Assembly: GCA_022828595.1 (NCBI GenBank)
Contig: JAKGHH010000003.1
Coordinates: forward strand, 53,185,759-53,249,758
From: Nelumbo lutea
Lineage: Eukaryota > Streptophyta > Magnoliopsida > Proteales > Nelumbonaceae
DNA length: 64,000 bases
Reading direction: 5' to 3'
In this document: positions 11,490 through 23,719 of the stretch, piece by piece
Layout of the letters: the number at the start of each line of letters is the position of its first letter
Numbering within the stretch: the first letter of the stretch is position 1
Notes under the pieces: generated by a model
Database searches by the model: none
What the model was told of the DNA's origin: nothing
Seen by the model: the letters and a program-made list of their open reading frames with translations, nothing else
Translations under genes and position numbers: made by a program

Positions 11490-14450
11490 GCTTGAGTATA
11501 AATACACAGTTCTGAGTTTTTTTTATTAGTTTTTAATGGGTCATCTCTGTTTATGTACTGAAAAACGTTTCATGAGTTCATTCTCGGAAGAGAATGAGCT
11601 TTAAACCTTATTTTGTGGACTAACATTCGCATATCTAGATTAGGGCTAGAACATGGGTTAGTCTGGGTTGAGCCTTTGTCAAATTTTGAAGGGGCTCAAT
11701 ACAGTTCAAATCCATCAACTGTAGGTGTATATGGACTGGAGCTTACTGATATTTCATTCTCGCCATGGACATATGGAATTATTTATTTATTTATTCTTTT
11801 CCTTTTCTTCTTGCCTTATTTAATAAGGATACTGAAATATAATAAATTCTTGTGATGCATTGAACCTGTTCCCCACCAGTCTATTAGGATGGGGACCCAT
11901 CTAAACAGTGATGTCTAATGTCCCACGCATGAGGTGAGAGATGGAGGTGTAGCAGCGCAGAGGTTGAAATATGGCAATTCTATTGGACCTTAGGGCAGCT
12001 CTGAGCTCTGTACTGTAATGGTTCTTGTTAATGCTGAAGACATTCAGTAGATCAAGGGTCTTTGATCAGAAGAAGTCATATTTCTCAATTGGTTTTATAT
12101 TTTTATTTTCCTAAATGTAATCAAAACATGCCCATTTTTAGAATGGAAAGGCAAACCTAAAGGCCCACGAGAAAGATAGTGATGTTCAGCTGAGCTAAGC
12201 CCATCCTATATGACATGTACAAAGCCCTGATCAGGCCCATTTAGCTTTCCTTAGGAGAATTTTAGGATGATCACATATAACAACTACTAACGATGCCGGT
12301 TAAGAAATCCAGCATAGTAGACAATCAATATCCTTGATTTCCTAGCTTTCCACCCGGCCAGCCTGATGGTCTATCCTCTGGGCTCTGGCTTCATGGTTTA
12401 GATCGTAGCATGAAGTCTGGACAGAGACCATATTGCTGATCCCAAAAATTTTCAAACTTTGGATATCATGGTTGTTCTGAAACCAATACCAAATTATACA
12501 ATCAAGATGGGGGGTGGGAGAGTAACCCATCCATCCATCCAGTTTTGACCCAGTCTGGGCGAAGATCTCTCTCTCTCAGATTGAGATGGTTGGTAATGTT
12601 AGTGGTCATATTGTTGTTTGTCGTTGTCGCTCTTTAATTCCATTATCGACGGCAGAAATTTAGATTTGTGGGCCTAAAAGTGGGCATATGTTGCCAAGGT
12701 TTGTTTGAACAACAGTCAAAGAAGTGATTGAAAGCATTTCATCGCTCCCTTCCTTCCTTGAACATTCCAAACACAAATGATACCTTATTCAACTCCATTA
12801 TCCAACAAGCAACAACTAATCTCTTCTACACGTTCATTCTTTTCAACCATCCTCTTTTATATTCTCTCTAGTCTCAACGATGAACGAGCCCTTCTTTTCC
12901 TTCTCTCACCTCTCACATCATCCCACTCCCATACACACATGAAAATTTGTTTGTTAATTGTTATTAAAAAGGAATAGAGAAGGCGATGGTTTACTGAAGA
13001 GTATGAGTTCAGATTTTTCTTAATTTCTCCTCTTTTATCATATCAACAGGATTGATTTTCTCTGTGAAAAAGATTAGGAAAAAGTACATTAATTAGTTTC
13101 TTTTAATTACTAATATAATTGGGATGCATTCCTATTGGAAGAAATTTACCCAATTGAATTCCGTGTCCCGTTCCTATCACTCCATTCTTCCAACTCAAGT
13201 GACTTGTCATTATCAAGTGTCCACTGTCTTGTACCGATTGATGAATTTGAGGGATGGACCCACTTGATTAATTGAAGTTCGCCCATGAGTACAGCTGTCA
13301 ATGGGTCGGTTTTTCTACTTACATACATGTTCTTAGTTAATAATATAAAAAGTCATCTTTGTTTTTTGTGATTTTCTTTTTTTTTTGTTATATCGACATA
13401 AAAAAGTTTACTATACATTTATTGTCATTTTATTTTTATATTATTAAAAATGAAGTTCCAAGCATTATTATCATAAGTAAATAGTTAACTATAGATGTCA
13501 AGTATAATTGGATCAGACCATTTTCCTGATTAAGAATTGATTTAGTTCTCGCTACGTCTTTTCATGGGCTGGACTATGGTGAACATTTGCATTACTTCAG
13601 GCTTAGGCTTCGGACTGGGCCCATTCAAATTTTGACAAAACTAAACATGAGCCCAGCCCATGAATAGATCTAGTTCTGGGTTTATTTTATGAAAAAGAGA
13701 AATTATCCGTTCTGGGTTTATCGAATGGGTCACATCACATGGAATCTCCTTTCCATCTACTGAACTAGGAAAGTTAAAAAAAAAAAAAAAAAACTAAGCA
13801 CTTAAGCAGTTAAGTTGAAGATCCATTTCTGTAACTCTCAGGACTCAAGTGCTGCCTATATAAAGCTATTAAAAGATGCTTTAATGCGGTCCTCACACTT
13901 TTATCTTGCATACCTAGGAAATTTTCTTGCTATTATCAACCATCTACATATAGCTCAAGGCAAAAAAACAAAATAGCCAAACTTATTTTTCCTATAGTTT
14001 GGTAATGGATGATCGATCAGATGGTGTCGGGGCTGGATTAGAAGCACTCTATTCCACCCTACAATTCTTAACAATTGTCATGCATTGGTACAGCTAAAAA
14101 TTCAAGTTTGTGGTTTAAAAGATTATCACTTGTCATTTGTATTAATCACTAGTCAACAAGCTCTCTATGAAAGGTTTTATTTTCTTTTTTTTTGAAAATT
14201 TATATATTAAACCATAAAAATAATAGATTAAAATATATTGTAAACAATAATAGATTAAAATATATTGTCAAGCTATCTATGAAATTAAGGATTTAACTGT
14301 AATACCAATTTGATGAGGATAATTAATTAATTACCATACTAACAAATAATCTAATGTATTAATTGCTCAAAGGGCAAAAAATACTGAGAAGAATCAGTAA
14401 CAAAACTTTCAACATAATCAAATAGTCTCCTTTGCCAGAATAGTTACTAG
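11490..14450. other. Intergenic DNA between SUP and the second zinc finger
   Basis: No gene or intact element recognised. A GGCC/GGGCTC-rich patch at 13550-13680 may be a relic of the hAT-type repeats seen elsewhere. A poly(A) run sits at about 13777-13793 and a 21-bp direct repeat (taatagattaaaatatattgt) at about 14220-14269. Confidence 0.4.
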
Positions 14451-14724
14451 CATGGTTTTCAAAATCGGACCGAACCGGACGATCAGACCGGAAAACTGGG
14501 AACCGATAAGGTGACTGGTTTGGTTTTATCCCAGAACCGTTATTTTACCAAAAACTGTTGATTTAGTCAGCAAACTGCTGACCCGGGCTATCAAATCATT
14601 CAAACCATCCAACAGTTTTGACTGTTTTTATTTTTTAAAATTTTTTTAATTTTTTGTTAGAACGGACCATCCGTTTGATTCAAACGGTTGGACCGTTCGA
14701 CCAGGAAACCGGACCCTGACCGGT
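14451..14724 (+). mobile_element. 'CATGGTTTTCAAAA' MITE, copy A
   Basis: Member of a four-copy family (others at 23.4, 48.0 and 49.0 kb) with left terminus CATGGTTTTCAAAATCGGAC. Shared internal words are 'gtcagcaaactgctgac', 'tttttaattttttgttag' and 'gaccgttcgacc'. The right end has lost the expected GGTTTTAAAAACC terminus. Imperfect flanking octamers are gttactag / tctactag. Non-coding. Confidence 0.7.
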
Positions 14725-15839
14725 TCTACTAGTAGAAATGCAATTCACAGGGTTTGAACGCATCAGATAGCATGAATAGAATGATTGCTGATGTAATTAA
14801 CCATGGGAACTAACTAGATCCAAATCACAAGGCTTTTTCTGCACTTGAAAACAGTACTTCTGGTTGCATATTTAGGGGTGTTGATCAATTGTATGATTTT
14901 ATTTCTGAAAAACAGAAACATTTGGCAAAGGTGGCAGGCAGTTGCTTCTATTTTCAAAAACAAAATGATAACACATTGGCAAAGTGGCAATGATGATGGT
15001 AGTTATGATGGTGTTAATGTAGTAAGGTTTAGTCCTGAAATTAAGGCACCTTTGTTATAATCTTTTTAAGGGCACCTCACCAAACCCAAAAGTATTCAAT
15101 GGAGCTTGTAGGAACAACTCTCAGAGGAAATTCCCTACACCCTTCTTTGGAAGTATCTTGACAAAATGAGATAATTGCTTTTTTAAGTTAGCTTTATGAA
15201 AAATATGTTATATTTCTGTGCTGTAATAATTGCTTTTTAGTGGTTAGCTTTATGAAAAATATGCTGTTTTAACATATGTTCATATGCCAATGCTGATCAT
15301 GAGAGAGAGAACCCAATTAGTCAATTGATGAGGAACCGGACGAGCTGCGTTTGACCAGAATTCTGGATAGACCAAGGCTTAGAAACTAATTAATCTTGTA
15401 GTGTTTCAATTGACTGCTTCACTAACTTGAAATCAAGTGGATCATTTCTTGACTAACTCTTTTTTTTATTTAATTCTGATTTTTTGAGAGAGAGAGAGAC
15501 TGGGTTACAGCTATAAAATCTCAAATTAAGACAATATCAAAGAAAAAGATTAAACTGTGTGTAAATCACACAATACAAACGTCAAAACCGTGTCTCTCTC
15601 AACAGATCTTCACTCAAGACTCAATAACAATGCCAAATGACTTTTACTCGTCTCTCTTCTCACAGTCACAGACCTCTCTTGTCTATTAATCCTTTTCTCC
15701 CCATCCCCATCTCTTATCTCCCTTGTCCTGATGTTCCCATTTCCACTCTCCATTTTCTCCACCCTTTAAAACTTGCTATGTCTTTTCTCTAGCTAGTTCC
15801 AGCTAGAAATTAAGCTTTCCATTTGACAACAATTTTCCA
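14725..15839 (+). promoter_or_regulatory. Upstream region of the URO/TAC1-like gene
   Basis: Contains a degenerate direct repeat around 15171-15207 and 15225-15263 (ataattgctttttt / tagctttatgaaaaatatg). A TATA-like ctataaaatc lies at about 15511. A CT-rich, UTR-like stretch at 15590-15760 leads to the start codon. The transcription start is not determinable. Confidence 0.4.
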
Positions 15840-16388
15840 ATGGAGTCCAGCCATGAAGATTCAAAGACTTCGAGCGAAGATGGTGACCAACAAGATCATC
15901 AAGATGATGCCAGCACTGGCAGATCGTATAGATGCGTGTTTTGTAAGAGGGGTTTCACCACTGCACAGGCCTTGGGTGGGCACATGAACATCCACAGGAA
16001 AGAGAGAGCAAGGATCAGGCAGCCCGCCGCTCCATCGGTCTCGAACAAGCCCGATGGCGAGGAGGTCTGTCCGGAGTTTCCTCCACCAAGTTCGAGCCGC
16101 AGACAGCTTTATCCTCCAACCCCAGACGCACAGAGCAGTTATCATGTCTACTTCCCACCATCCTCATCATCATCATCTGCAGGCACTAGACACCCACAAG
16201 GGCATCATGCAGGAGATGAATTTTACATTCGGAAGCCACAGTCCTCAAGCCTGTTTGAGGATGATTGCAACACAAATCTGAGCTTGCAGATTGGTCCAGT
16301 GCATACCAACTATGGTGAAGAAGAGAAGAAAAGAGAGGCTGAAGAAGGTGAACCTGATTTGGAGCTGCGGCTTGGTCATGATCCCTAG
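15840..16388 (+). CDS. SUP-family C2H2 zinc-finger protein, URO/TAC1-like
   Basis: Single-exon CDS, 182 aa, starting at an ATG preceded by a CT-rich leader. One C2H2 finger (Cys32, Cys35, His48, His52) with QALGGH at 43-48 is followed by [12 protein letters not shown], a basic tail seen in TAC1/URO-type proteins. The N-terminus is acidic (Ser/Asp/Gln). The middle is Pro/Ser-rich with a Ser run and His-rich stretch. The C-terminus carries an LxLxL-like element (NLSLQIG) and an EAR motif (DLELRLG, 173-179) ending 3 residues from the stop. Expected role: small nuclear transcriptional repressor. In Arabidopsis, the gene lying between SUP and ETR2 is UPRIGHT ROSETTE (URO, At3g23140), linked to auxin action, and this gene has the corresponding position. 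TAC1, a telomerase-activating relative, is the main alternative name; sequence alone does not separate the two, so no symbol is assigned. Confidence 0.9.
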   Translation: MESSHEDSKTSSEDGDQQDHQDDASTGRSYRCVFCKRGFTTAQALGGHMNIHRKERARIRQPAAPSVSNKPDGEEVCPEFPPPSSSRRQLYPPTPDAQSSYHVYFPPSSSSSSAGTRHPQGHHAGDEFYIRKPQSSSLFEDDCNTNLSLQIGPVHTNYGEEEKKREAEEGEPDLELRLGHDP

Positions 16389-16686
16389 CTAGTACACTGT
16401 CACATATGCCATTTACGTAGATCAGCACTATTGCTTAACTATATTGTATAGGTAGGTATTCTTTGATTCTGATATAATTAAAGTACAGGTCATGAATTGG
16501 GTTTCTTCTCTCTCTCTCTTCAGCCTTCTCAGTGTCATTAATACAAAACCAACCATGAGCTCCTATCATCTTCTCTTTTGAAGGGGAATTTGAGATTTGA
16601 AGGAGCAATTGAAATAATCAGATATGATGTCAAGATTGAAAAAAAAAATGTTGCATCTGGTGAACAAGGTTAATTAAAACTACCAG

Positions 16687-16717
<31 letters not shown>

Positions 16718-19700
16718 AATCAAGCAATTTGTAAAAGAATGGATGACCATCCAATTGGTGTAGGACAAGACCAAATTTCTTGAAACATTCTACGTGCTAT
16801 TATCCTTCTGGTGGAGTGAGGAAATGTTGGTTGAACTTATTTACTTTAGAAAATTCATCAATCCTGAATAATGTGATAAAGAAGCTAGTGGGTTTAGAAG
16901 TATAGATTGGAATTTCACCAGGATTGGTAATTGTATGGGGTTTGTATAGAAGAGAGCATCTGGTAAAAAAAAAATATTTACTTTCTAACTTATACATATA
17001 TAATAAATTTATATAAATATAAATATTAAATTTATTAACTATAAACAATAGTTTGGATTTTAATGGGATGAGATGTGGAATCAGGTATCGGACTTTTGGA
17101 GTCGGTTGAAAGACCTAACAGCTACTCCAGTTCCTACCCATTAATTTTTTATGCAATTAGCCTTACCGCAAGCTAACATTTCTTCAAAGTCCCGATTTAT
17201 TAAAAAAACTTGCCAGGTGGAAAATTTGAGCACAATTGAGGATTTTGACCAACATTTTATATATATTTCCAAGTTATCAAAACTACATTGCCGACAATGA
17301 TTCAATGAAGTGACTTCAGTGAATAAGGAATGCTTCTAGCTAGTTATCCAGAATAACTAATAAAAAACTTGGGTAGTTCAGAGAGAGAGAGAGATGACTA
17401 ACAAAAGCAAATAGAGCTGTGCGGTTTGGCTATTGAACACTCATGCATTGAATGAAAATAATACCGATTTCATTGAACTAAAAGCAAGCTTTCCTCATAT
17501 AACAACCATTGTTTTATGCCTATCAACAACTCCTTCTCTTTCTTCCTTTCAGGGGTGTTTGGAAAGCATCGCGATGAGTACAAGGTTTAGTAGGTCATAG
17601 ACGAATAGTGAAGGTTTTGATCACGGGTGGTGATACAACTCTTCCTGTGTGCAATCTGTCATCATCCTTGGCTTTTTAATAGAATATGGGTTTGCTTTCT
17701 CTTGGGAAGTCAAGTTCAAAGAAGAAGGTATTCCATTTTTTTTTCCATTATATACGTTTTTGCAGTCAACATAGTATCATGTGATTCTTGGTAGTTTTTT
17801 CTCTAAGATTTTCTCTTTTACTTTTCTTTTTTCTTTTGTTTTCTTTATTGTAGACATCGTGTAGCCAAGTACAAACTTTTCAATTTGAATGTTTTTTTCT
17901 TAATCTTCCTTGATTAAAGTTAGTATCCTTGCACCTACCACTTTCTTTTTTTTTTTGGTAAAGCAAATAAAGCAAACTTGAAGCAATTAAAAAGTATCTA
18001 AAAGCATTATTACAGAAAACCTCCTAATGGAAAAAGGACAATATATTGTTTTAATTTGAAAGACAAGAAGATCATATTTTCTGATAGCAATCACCAAAAA
18101 TTCTTGATTTATTAATCAGTATTTTCCTATTGTGAACTTTCATTGCAACAGTTTGATGAATCCCTTTGACAACTTTTCACCCAGAATATCAATACAACAA
18201 AATTCATGAACACATTAAAAAATAGTATAATTTCACCAAATTAAAGGGCACCTTATTTTTCACCCCAAGTATTGTTCTAGGTGCATGGAGGGGCGGGCAC
18301 CTAATAAAGTTCTATTAAATTGTTAAAAGAAAAAGAACCTATAACCTAATTGGAGGATCCCCAGTCCTCACTCCCCCCCCCCCTAAAAAAAGACAGTCTC
18401 TTTTGAATTCTTCACCTCTCTTTTACTTACTTCTGTCACTTTTTCTTTATTTAACTCCATATCAAACATTTGGTGTTCAGAATTTGTTTTTATTATTCAT
18501 GACATCCAGATCATATGCACCCTTCTCTTATAGGGTTTTTCTTCTTTTTTTTCTATGGAAGTTAGTTTCCATTCAGATGTGCAAATTCATATCCCAAAAC
18601 TTTCTTGGATTAGAAAATAAAATCCATTAATTAGTTCAACAATTACAACCACATTTTCTGTATTAATTCCCTTTGTTATTTAGTTTAAAAAACAAAAAAT
18701 TGTGATGAATGGTCTCTACTTTTAGCAAATAATCCCTTTAATTACCCCTCTCTAAAAAATGATACTGAATTTTATTTTAGAAAAGGTAAGCATTCTTTTT
18801 GGAAAATGATACTATATCTATCAAAGCAAATTTTAGTTTTGTAGTTGGGTCATAGAGTATAAAGTCAAACAACTAGTAGTATACATTTTTATGAGTTGTT
18901 TGGCAAACAGTTGTAGAAAAACTTCTTTTCCATGTGGTATCTAGCTTTGTCCCCTACAACATCCTATATTCATTGGGTTACAAAATAAATTTGATTTTTC
19001 TGAGCCTTGTGAAAATTTAAAATGTAAAACTTCAATTAATGCAAATGGCCAAACATGCAGATGTGTTGTCCATGTCACCTATGTATCATGTGGAACATTG
19101 TATTACATAATGTTCCAATTTAGAATCCTTGTGATCTTTAAATAGGGTTTGGCCATTGACTAGGCTTTAGGCTGGGCCAAGTACATATATAACGAGGAAG
19201 ATTTGTCCCTACGCAGATTCTAGGCCAAAATATCCTGCTCCAGTTCATACCAAGATGTCCCCATACACTCATCTTGTTATCCACTATTAATGGGCTAGAG
19301 CCTACAAAAACCCTCCTTGCCATTTGGTCAGAATAAATCCTTATATTTGGAAACTGCAGTATAAAATTATGTACAAATTTCAAGAATCACTTGCAGAAGA
19401 CACTAACAAAAGGTGGGATGGCGGGGCTTATGTGGACAGAAAAAGTGAACAGGTGGCCAATCCAAAGTGTCCCCTATTTATTATTTGTGAGCTTGAATTG
19501 ATCATATTGTCACATAGAAGGAACATTTCTTTTTGGGCCTCTGGCTTCTTTCGTGTTAAGCCCAGTTCAAATCGTACAATTACAACATTGTTACAGACAA
19601 CACCATGGGTCCATACATGGGTTTGGAGTTTGGACCTAATCTGTCATGGTGGGAGGTGTCTAAGACCATTGAAGCAAGGGCCCATTCACAAGACACAAGT

Positions 19701-20120
19701 TGTGCTTCCTGCTTCAGAGGCTAAGTTTACTTATCAACTCGTAAGGGCTTCTTGGTCTTTATGATATCGGACCAGCCCAAGCAAATTCTCCAATTCTAAA
19801 CGGCTTCAACTATAGTTTCGCGTCTAATGCAACCATCACCATCAGTTTGTGAACCAACCGACTCAAATGGAATCATCAAGCAATTCTGTCAAACTTCTCA
19901 AGGAACCGCTCAGCCTTAAAAAGCTTAAGCTGGTAGGTGAGTTTTCTGAATAGGCTTTTCTTCTTCAACATGCCTCTTTATATGAAAGCCAACCGGACTT
20001 AAGGTGTGTACAAAGCGTCCATTTTTTTTGCTAAAATTTAATTAAATCTACGTTTATCTCATTTATCCACATCAGACAAATCTTTATTATGTTGTACAGT
20101 TGGAGACGGTGAAAATGGGC
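16389..20120. other. Intergenic DNA 3' of the second zinc finger
   Basis: The first few hundred bases should include the 3' UTR. A (TA)13 tract lies at about 16687-16713, and poly-pyrimidine and mononucleotide runs at 17735-17850 and 18375-18385. A 146-codon open frame at 19324-19764 resembles nothing known and is probably chance. At about 19880-19980 there is a diverged, minus-strand copy of the 'gttgaatggttcctt' repeat described at 20830. No gene supported. Confidence 0.4.
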
Positions 20121-20684
20121 CAATTGTTTTAAAAATTGATTCGGAGGCAAAACCATTTTCGTCTCTAGGTCATGGGTCACCAGTTCGACAGTCTGACTTG
20201 AATGGGTCAGACGGTGCCCAATCAGCAAATTTAATATATAAACATATTTTATCAATAATTACCATATAATTATATTCTACATATAATATATGCGTTAGTT
20301 TATGTTCAACAGTTCAACTTATAGTTTTTAAATCAATTTTGAATTTTTTTTTATTTATAAAAATGCTAAAAATTGCAATTTGAGATAAAAAAAAGGGTTC
20401 TTTGGCAAAAATAGTGGGATTGGGACACAGATTTGAAAAAGTTAACCAAAAAAAAATTACCCAAATTGGGCATCCGAGTGCTAAGTTATGGCCTCCCAAA
20501 GTTTGCACAAGCATTAAGTGTGCAACCCATGACTCACCCGATGACAGTTCAAACAGGTCAATGGTTCAACCGCTCAGCATCAACGGGTTTTGATCAAATC
20601 ACAGGTTTTAGCCAAATTGGATCTGGAATTGTAGTCGGGTTCAGACGGTTCAATCGTCAGAGTCAATGATGGTTGAAAATATTG
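20121..20684. mobile_element. TIR element related to the 32.0-33.6 kb element
   Basis: About 564 bp. It begins CAATTGTTTTAAAAATTGATTC and ends GGTTGAAAATATTG. The outer ~100 bp on the left (aggcaaaaccattttcg, gtcatgggtcacc, cagca) match the reverse complement of the right end of the element at 32000-33610, and the right half matches that element's left end (taacttagcactc / ggccataactttgtac type words). Target duplication unclear. Non-coding. Confidence 0.65.
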
Positions 20685-20829
20685 GATGGGGAATAGATGC
20701 TAATCAAGGGGGTCCAATGGTGCAAGTGGTGGTTTTGGATGTTACAATTTGTTGTAACTATACAGACAAAGAAAAATTTGTGAGGTGGGTTTCAATAAAA
20801 ATTTCCTTAATTATAATGGGAGTAACAAA

Positions 20830-21087
20830 GATCAAACACTAAACCACTTGGTCAAACAAACATTAAGGAACCATTCAACCTAAAACATTAAGCTAGTAAT
20901 TGAGGTCCCTGAAGAACCTTTTATTCTCTAACAAAACTTCTTCGTAGATGTTGATTCAAGATCAAACACTAAACCACTTGGTCAAACAAACATTAAGGAA
21001 CCATTCAACCTAAAACATTAAGCTAGTAATTGAGGTCCCTGAAGAACCTTTTATTCTCTAACAAAATTTCTTCGTAGATGTTGATTC
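20830..21087. repeat. 130-bp near-perfect tandem duplication
   Basis: Two head-to-tail units, 20830-20959 and 20960-21087, differ by essentially one base (acaaaacttc versus acaaaatttc) before the second unit ends. On the minus strand the unit reads gttagagaataaaagg ... ggttgaatggttcctt ... accaagtggtttagtgtttgatc. These words recur at 30.2-30.6 kb and 31.39-31.46 kb, so this is a duplicated fragment of a dispersed repeat. Confidence 0.9.
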
Positions 21088-21531
21088 TTAAACTGGATTG
21101 TTAAAGCTTGAAAGGTCTAGGCACCATGGGAGCTTGAAAATCCAATTACACATTGAGAACATCTTCTCATGAATCTAACATATATTATGGGAGATATTAC
21201 CAATGTGTAGTTGGATTATATATGCAAATTCTTTTCTTGCAGGGAGATCCGGGCTGATCTAGTTATAATTTAAAAGGACTTTAAAGCTAAAACGGTCATA
21301 TAGTCTGGTTGGGCCTATCTGCTCATATGCCCCAGTCACTTGCACAATAAAATACTCATAATTTTATTTAGAAAATCGTATCCTGATTGGGTCAAGTAGG
21401 GGGCTTCCTTTACATGACCAGACCTATATTTGCCACATGGAGGGATCATGTGGGTGATGAAGACTGCATCAGATGAGGGACTGTCTGAGTTGGCAATGTA
21501 TACATTCTTGTAGTCGATATCATCTATATAC

Positions 21532-21697
21532 CCATCTTTCAAATCAGTCCCCCACAACATCCTGCAGCACATTCCTGCCATGTATTGGGAATATCTCCCG
21601 ATGATGACATCATCATTTCTGATATTATCATCGAGATATTTCCAATACATAGCGGGAATGTGCTGTGGAACATTGTGGGAGTTTAATTTGATCTCCT
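21532..21697. ncRNA. Long microRNA-like foldback (candidate)
   Basis: Arms 21532-21612 and 21620-21697 are near-complementary with a 7-nt loop. The core pairs cagcacattcctgccatgt (left) with acatagcgggaatgtgctg (right), and complementarity extends outward through cccacaac / ttgtggga and inward to gatgatgacatca / tgatattatcatc. Few mismatches and small bulges over about 80 bp per arm resemble a plant MIRNA precursor or a young inverted duplication. I do not recognise a known mature microRNA in it. A 138-codon minus-strand frame overlaps it but looks incidental. Confidence 0.4.
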
Positions 21698-21824
21698 TTG
21701 CATCACAATGACTTTTTGAACAATGAACACGTGGAAAGTTATTTTGCACCATGATTTATTCCATGAACATAGGGTGAGAGAAACCCAACGACTCCTTCAA
21801 TACCCAAACTAACTGGAATATTTA

Positions 21825-21919
21825 AGCTATGTTTGGTTTGATAGAAACCCTAGGACAAAAAATTGAACATTCCTCAACTTTCATTTTATACTTTATTTTC
21901 TACCAAGCGAAACACAGCC
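21825..21919. mobile_element. Short Tourist/PIF-Harbinger-type MITE
   Basis: A 95-bp element with TIRs AGCTATGTTTGG / GGCTGTGTTTCG (right end reverse-complemented) and complementary 'tttgatagaaa/tttctaccaa' inside. It is flanked on both sides by TTA (21822-21824; 21920-21922), the 3-bp duplication typical of Harbinger elements. Confidence 0.65.
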
Positions 21920-22121
21920 TTAGGGTGTTCTTGAATGTGAAGTATTTTTCTTGTAGTGAATTTCAACAACGAAACAAAATCAGCTGGTTTGAAAATTGGT
22001 TCTTAAAATAAAAATACAGAAAACATCAGCTGGTCTAAAAGTTGGTTCATATAACTTTTTATACTACAAAATTTATTTTTGTTTTTAAAACCATCATTTT
22101 GATGGTTTTAAAAAACATCAA

Positions 22122-22508
22122 GGCTGTGTTTGGAAATGATGCAAATAAGTGTGAATGCAAATATGTAGAGTGTAAAACGGTCCATATAAATTGCAAAGTT
22201 GGGTTAGTTTTGCACGGACGAATTTACCTTCTTACCAAACAGACTTTTAGTTGTAATGGATGAAAACATGAATTCCAATAAAGTATATGCCTTTTATATC
22301 AAAAGCCCACTTGAATGCAAATTTACTTCTTTTTATTGATGTACTTTTACATCTTATTATCAATGTAAATATGCATTGGAAAATGCATTTTCTGTCACTT
22401 GTCAATGCATAAATGTAATATTGCCAAATACAAGCAAAAGTTAACTAAAGTGCAAATTTACCTTGAACCAGGATTTACACTTCATTTGCATTGTTTTCAA
22501 ATGCAGTC
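22122..22508 (+). mobile_element. Tourist-type MITE, copy 1
   Basis: A 387-bp element with TIRs GGCTGTGTTTGGAAATGATG / GACTGCATTTGAAAACAATG (right end reverse-complemented). Flanks are CAA and TAA, consistent with a mutated TAA duplication. It shares its whole length with the copy at 53070-53420, in the same orientation. Non-coding. Confidence 0.8.
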
Positions 22509-22511
22509 TAA

Positions 22512-23422
22512 TGTATTGTTATTTGAAACAAAACTAACTTATTTTTTCTTAAAAAAACTTTTTTTTATTTAATAAAAACACAATTCAATTCTATATTTTT
22601 GTTTTTTAATTTTATTTTTGTTCTTTGATGTGACGGTCTTAAAAATAAATGAATAAAAAAATATTCATGATTTATAGCACCCAACTAGATGCCCAACAAG
22701 TAAATTCACTCTCATTTTATATTGCAAACTCGTAATAATGGAGAAATTCCAAAATTTAATCACAATAAAAGGAGCAAGGTTGTTTAAATTGCAAACCTTT
22801 TATCACTAGGAAAAACATGATATAGGAAAAGATTTGACCAATCAAAACCCCATGAATTTTGATGAGAATTCAACTAATTGGTTACCATTTTTACGATATC
22901 AGTTGATTGGTTATAAGTTTTTATGGCATCATGTCTTTTCAACATCTTAATCGAACCCTTGTCATCATTGCCAATAGTTCATTCAAATGATCATTTGTCA
23001 CAAGATCAAACCCACCTAACCTCAAACTCTCTATGGTAAGGTTAGTGAACCTCACACGCACCCTATTCTGTCCCCATCCCATGATCCCCTATATGGTTGT
23101 ATGTGTATTATGTCTTATATAACATCTAAAAAAATGAAAAAGAAAAAGAAAATGAAGAAGACCTCTACATTGAATGAAGGAGATCAAACAAGCACATGTA
23201 CATCTCAGATTCCAAACTCTTCGGCTAGAATATGTGCAAGGACCTCTTCACAATATTGTTTATTATAGAACTTGGCCCTTCTTTATTTGTAAAGCCTCTC
23301 CAATCCCAATGATTGTCTTCAAATTGAATTTTGCAGGGACAATGCTAACATGAAGAGTCTTTGACAGATGGTTCATAGAAAAGGGTAGAAAATGAAAAGG
23401 AAAGCGGTGTAGTTTTAGATAC
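22512..23422. other. Intergenic DNA, no gene recognised
   Basis: AT-rich single-copy-looking sequence with short repeats; no ORF or motif of interest. Confidence 0.4.
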
Positions 23423-23711
23423 TATGGTTTTTAAAACCGACCTGGTGACCGAACCAGTCAGGGGTTTGGTTACCGGGTCGAATGGTCCGACCGTTTGAAC
23501 CGAACGCTCGGCCTGTTCTGATAGAAAAATACAAAATTTTCTAAAAAATTAAAAATGGTCAAAGTCGTTCAAATGGTTCGAACAGTTAACCACCCGGTTC
23601 AGCAGCTTGCTTACCAAAATCTACAGTTTTGGGGGGAAATCCGGTTTTTGGGAAATAGAACCAGTTAGGTGACCAGTTCCTGGTTTTTTCGGTTTGGTTT
23701 TGAAAACCATG
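23423..23711 (-). mobile_element. 'CATGGTTTTCAAAA' MITE, copy B
   Basis: A 289-bp copy in reverse orientation. Its ends are TATGGTTTTTAAAACCGACC and CGGTTTGGTTTTGAAAACCATG. The flanks share TAGATAC on both sides (7 of 8 bp duplicated). Internal words match copies A, C and D in reverse complement. Confidence 0.8.
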
Positions 23712-23719
23712 GTAGATAC

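Noticed and set aside
19324..19764. 146-codon open frame on the + strand
   Set aside because: No domain, no compositional coding signal, no neighbouring exons; looks like chance.
21336..21752. 138-codon minus-strand ORF over the hairpin
   Set aside because: Part of the translation is simply the two hairpin arms read through, and no protein family is recognised.
21945..21957. tttttcttgtagtg as the right end of a CACTA element
   Set aside because: Correct for a right terminus, but it lies left of the 24552 start and has no left partner or subterminal repeats upstream.
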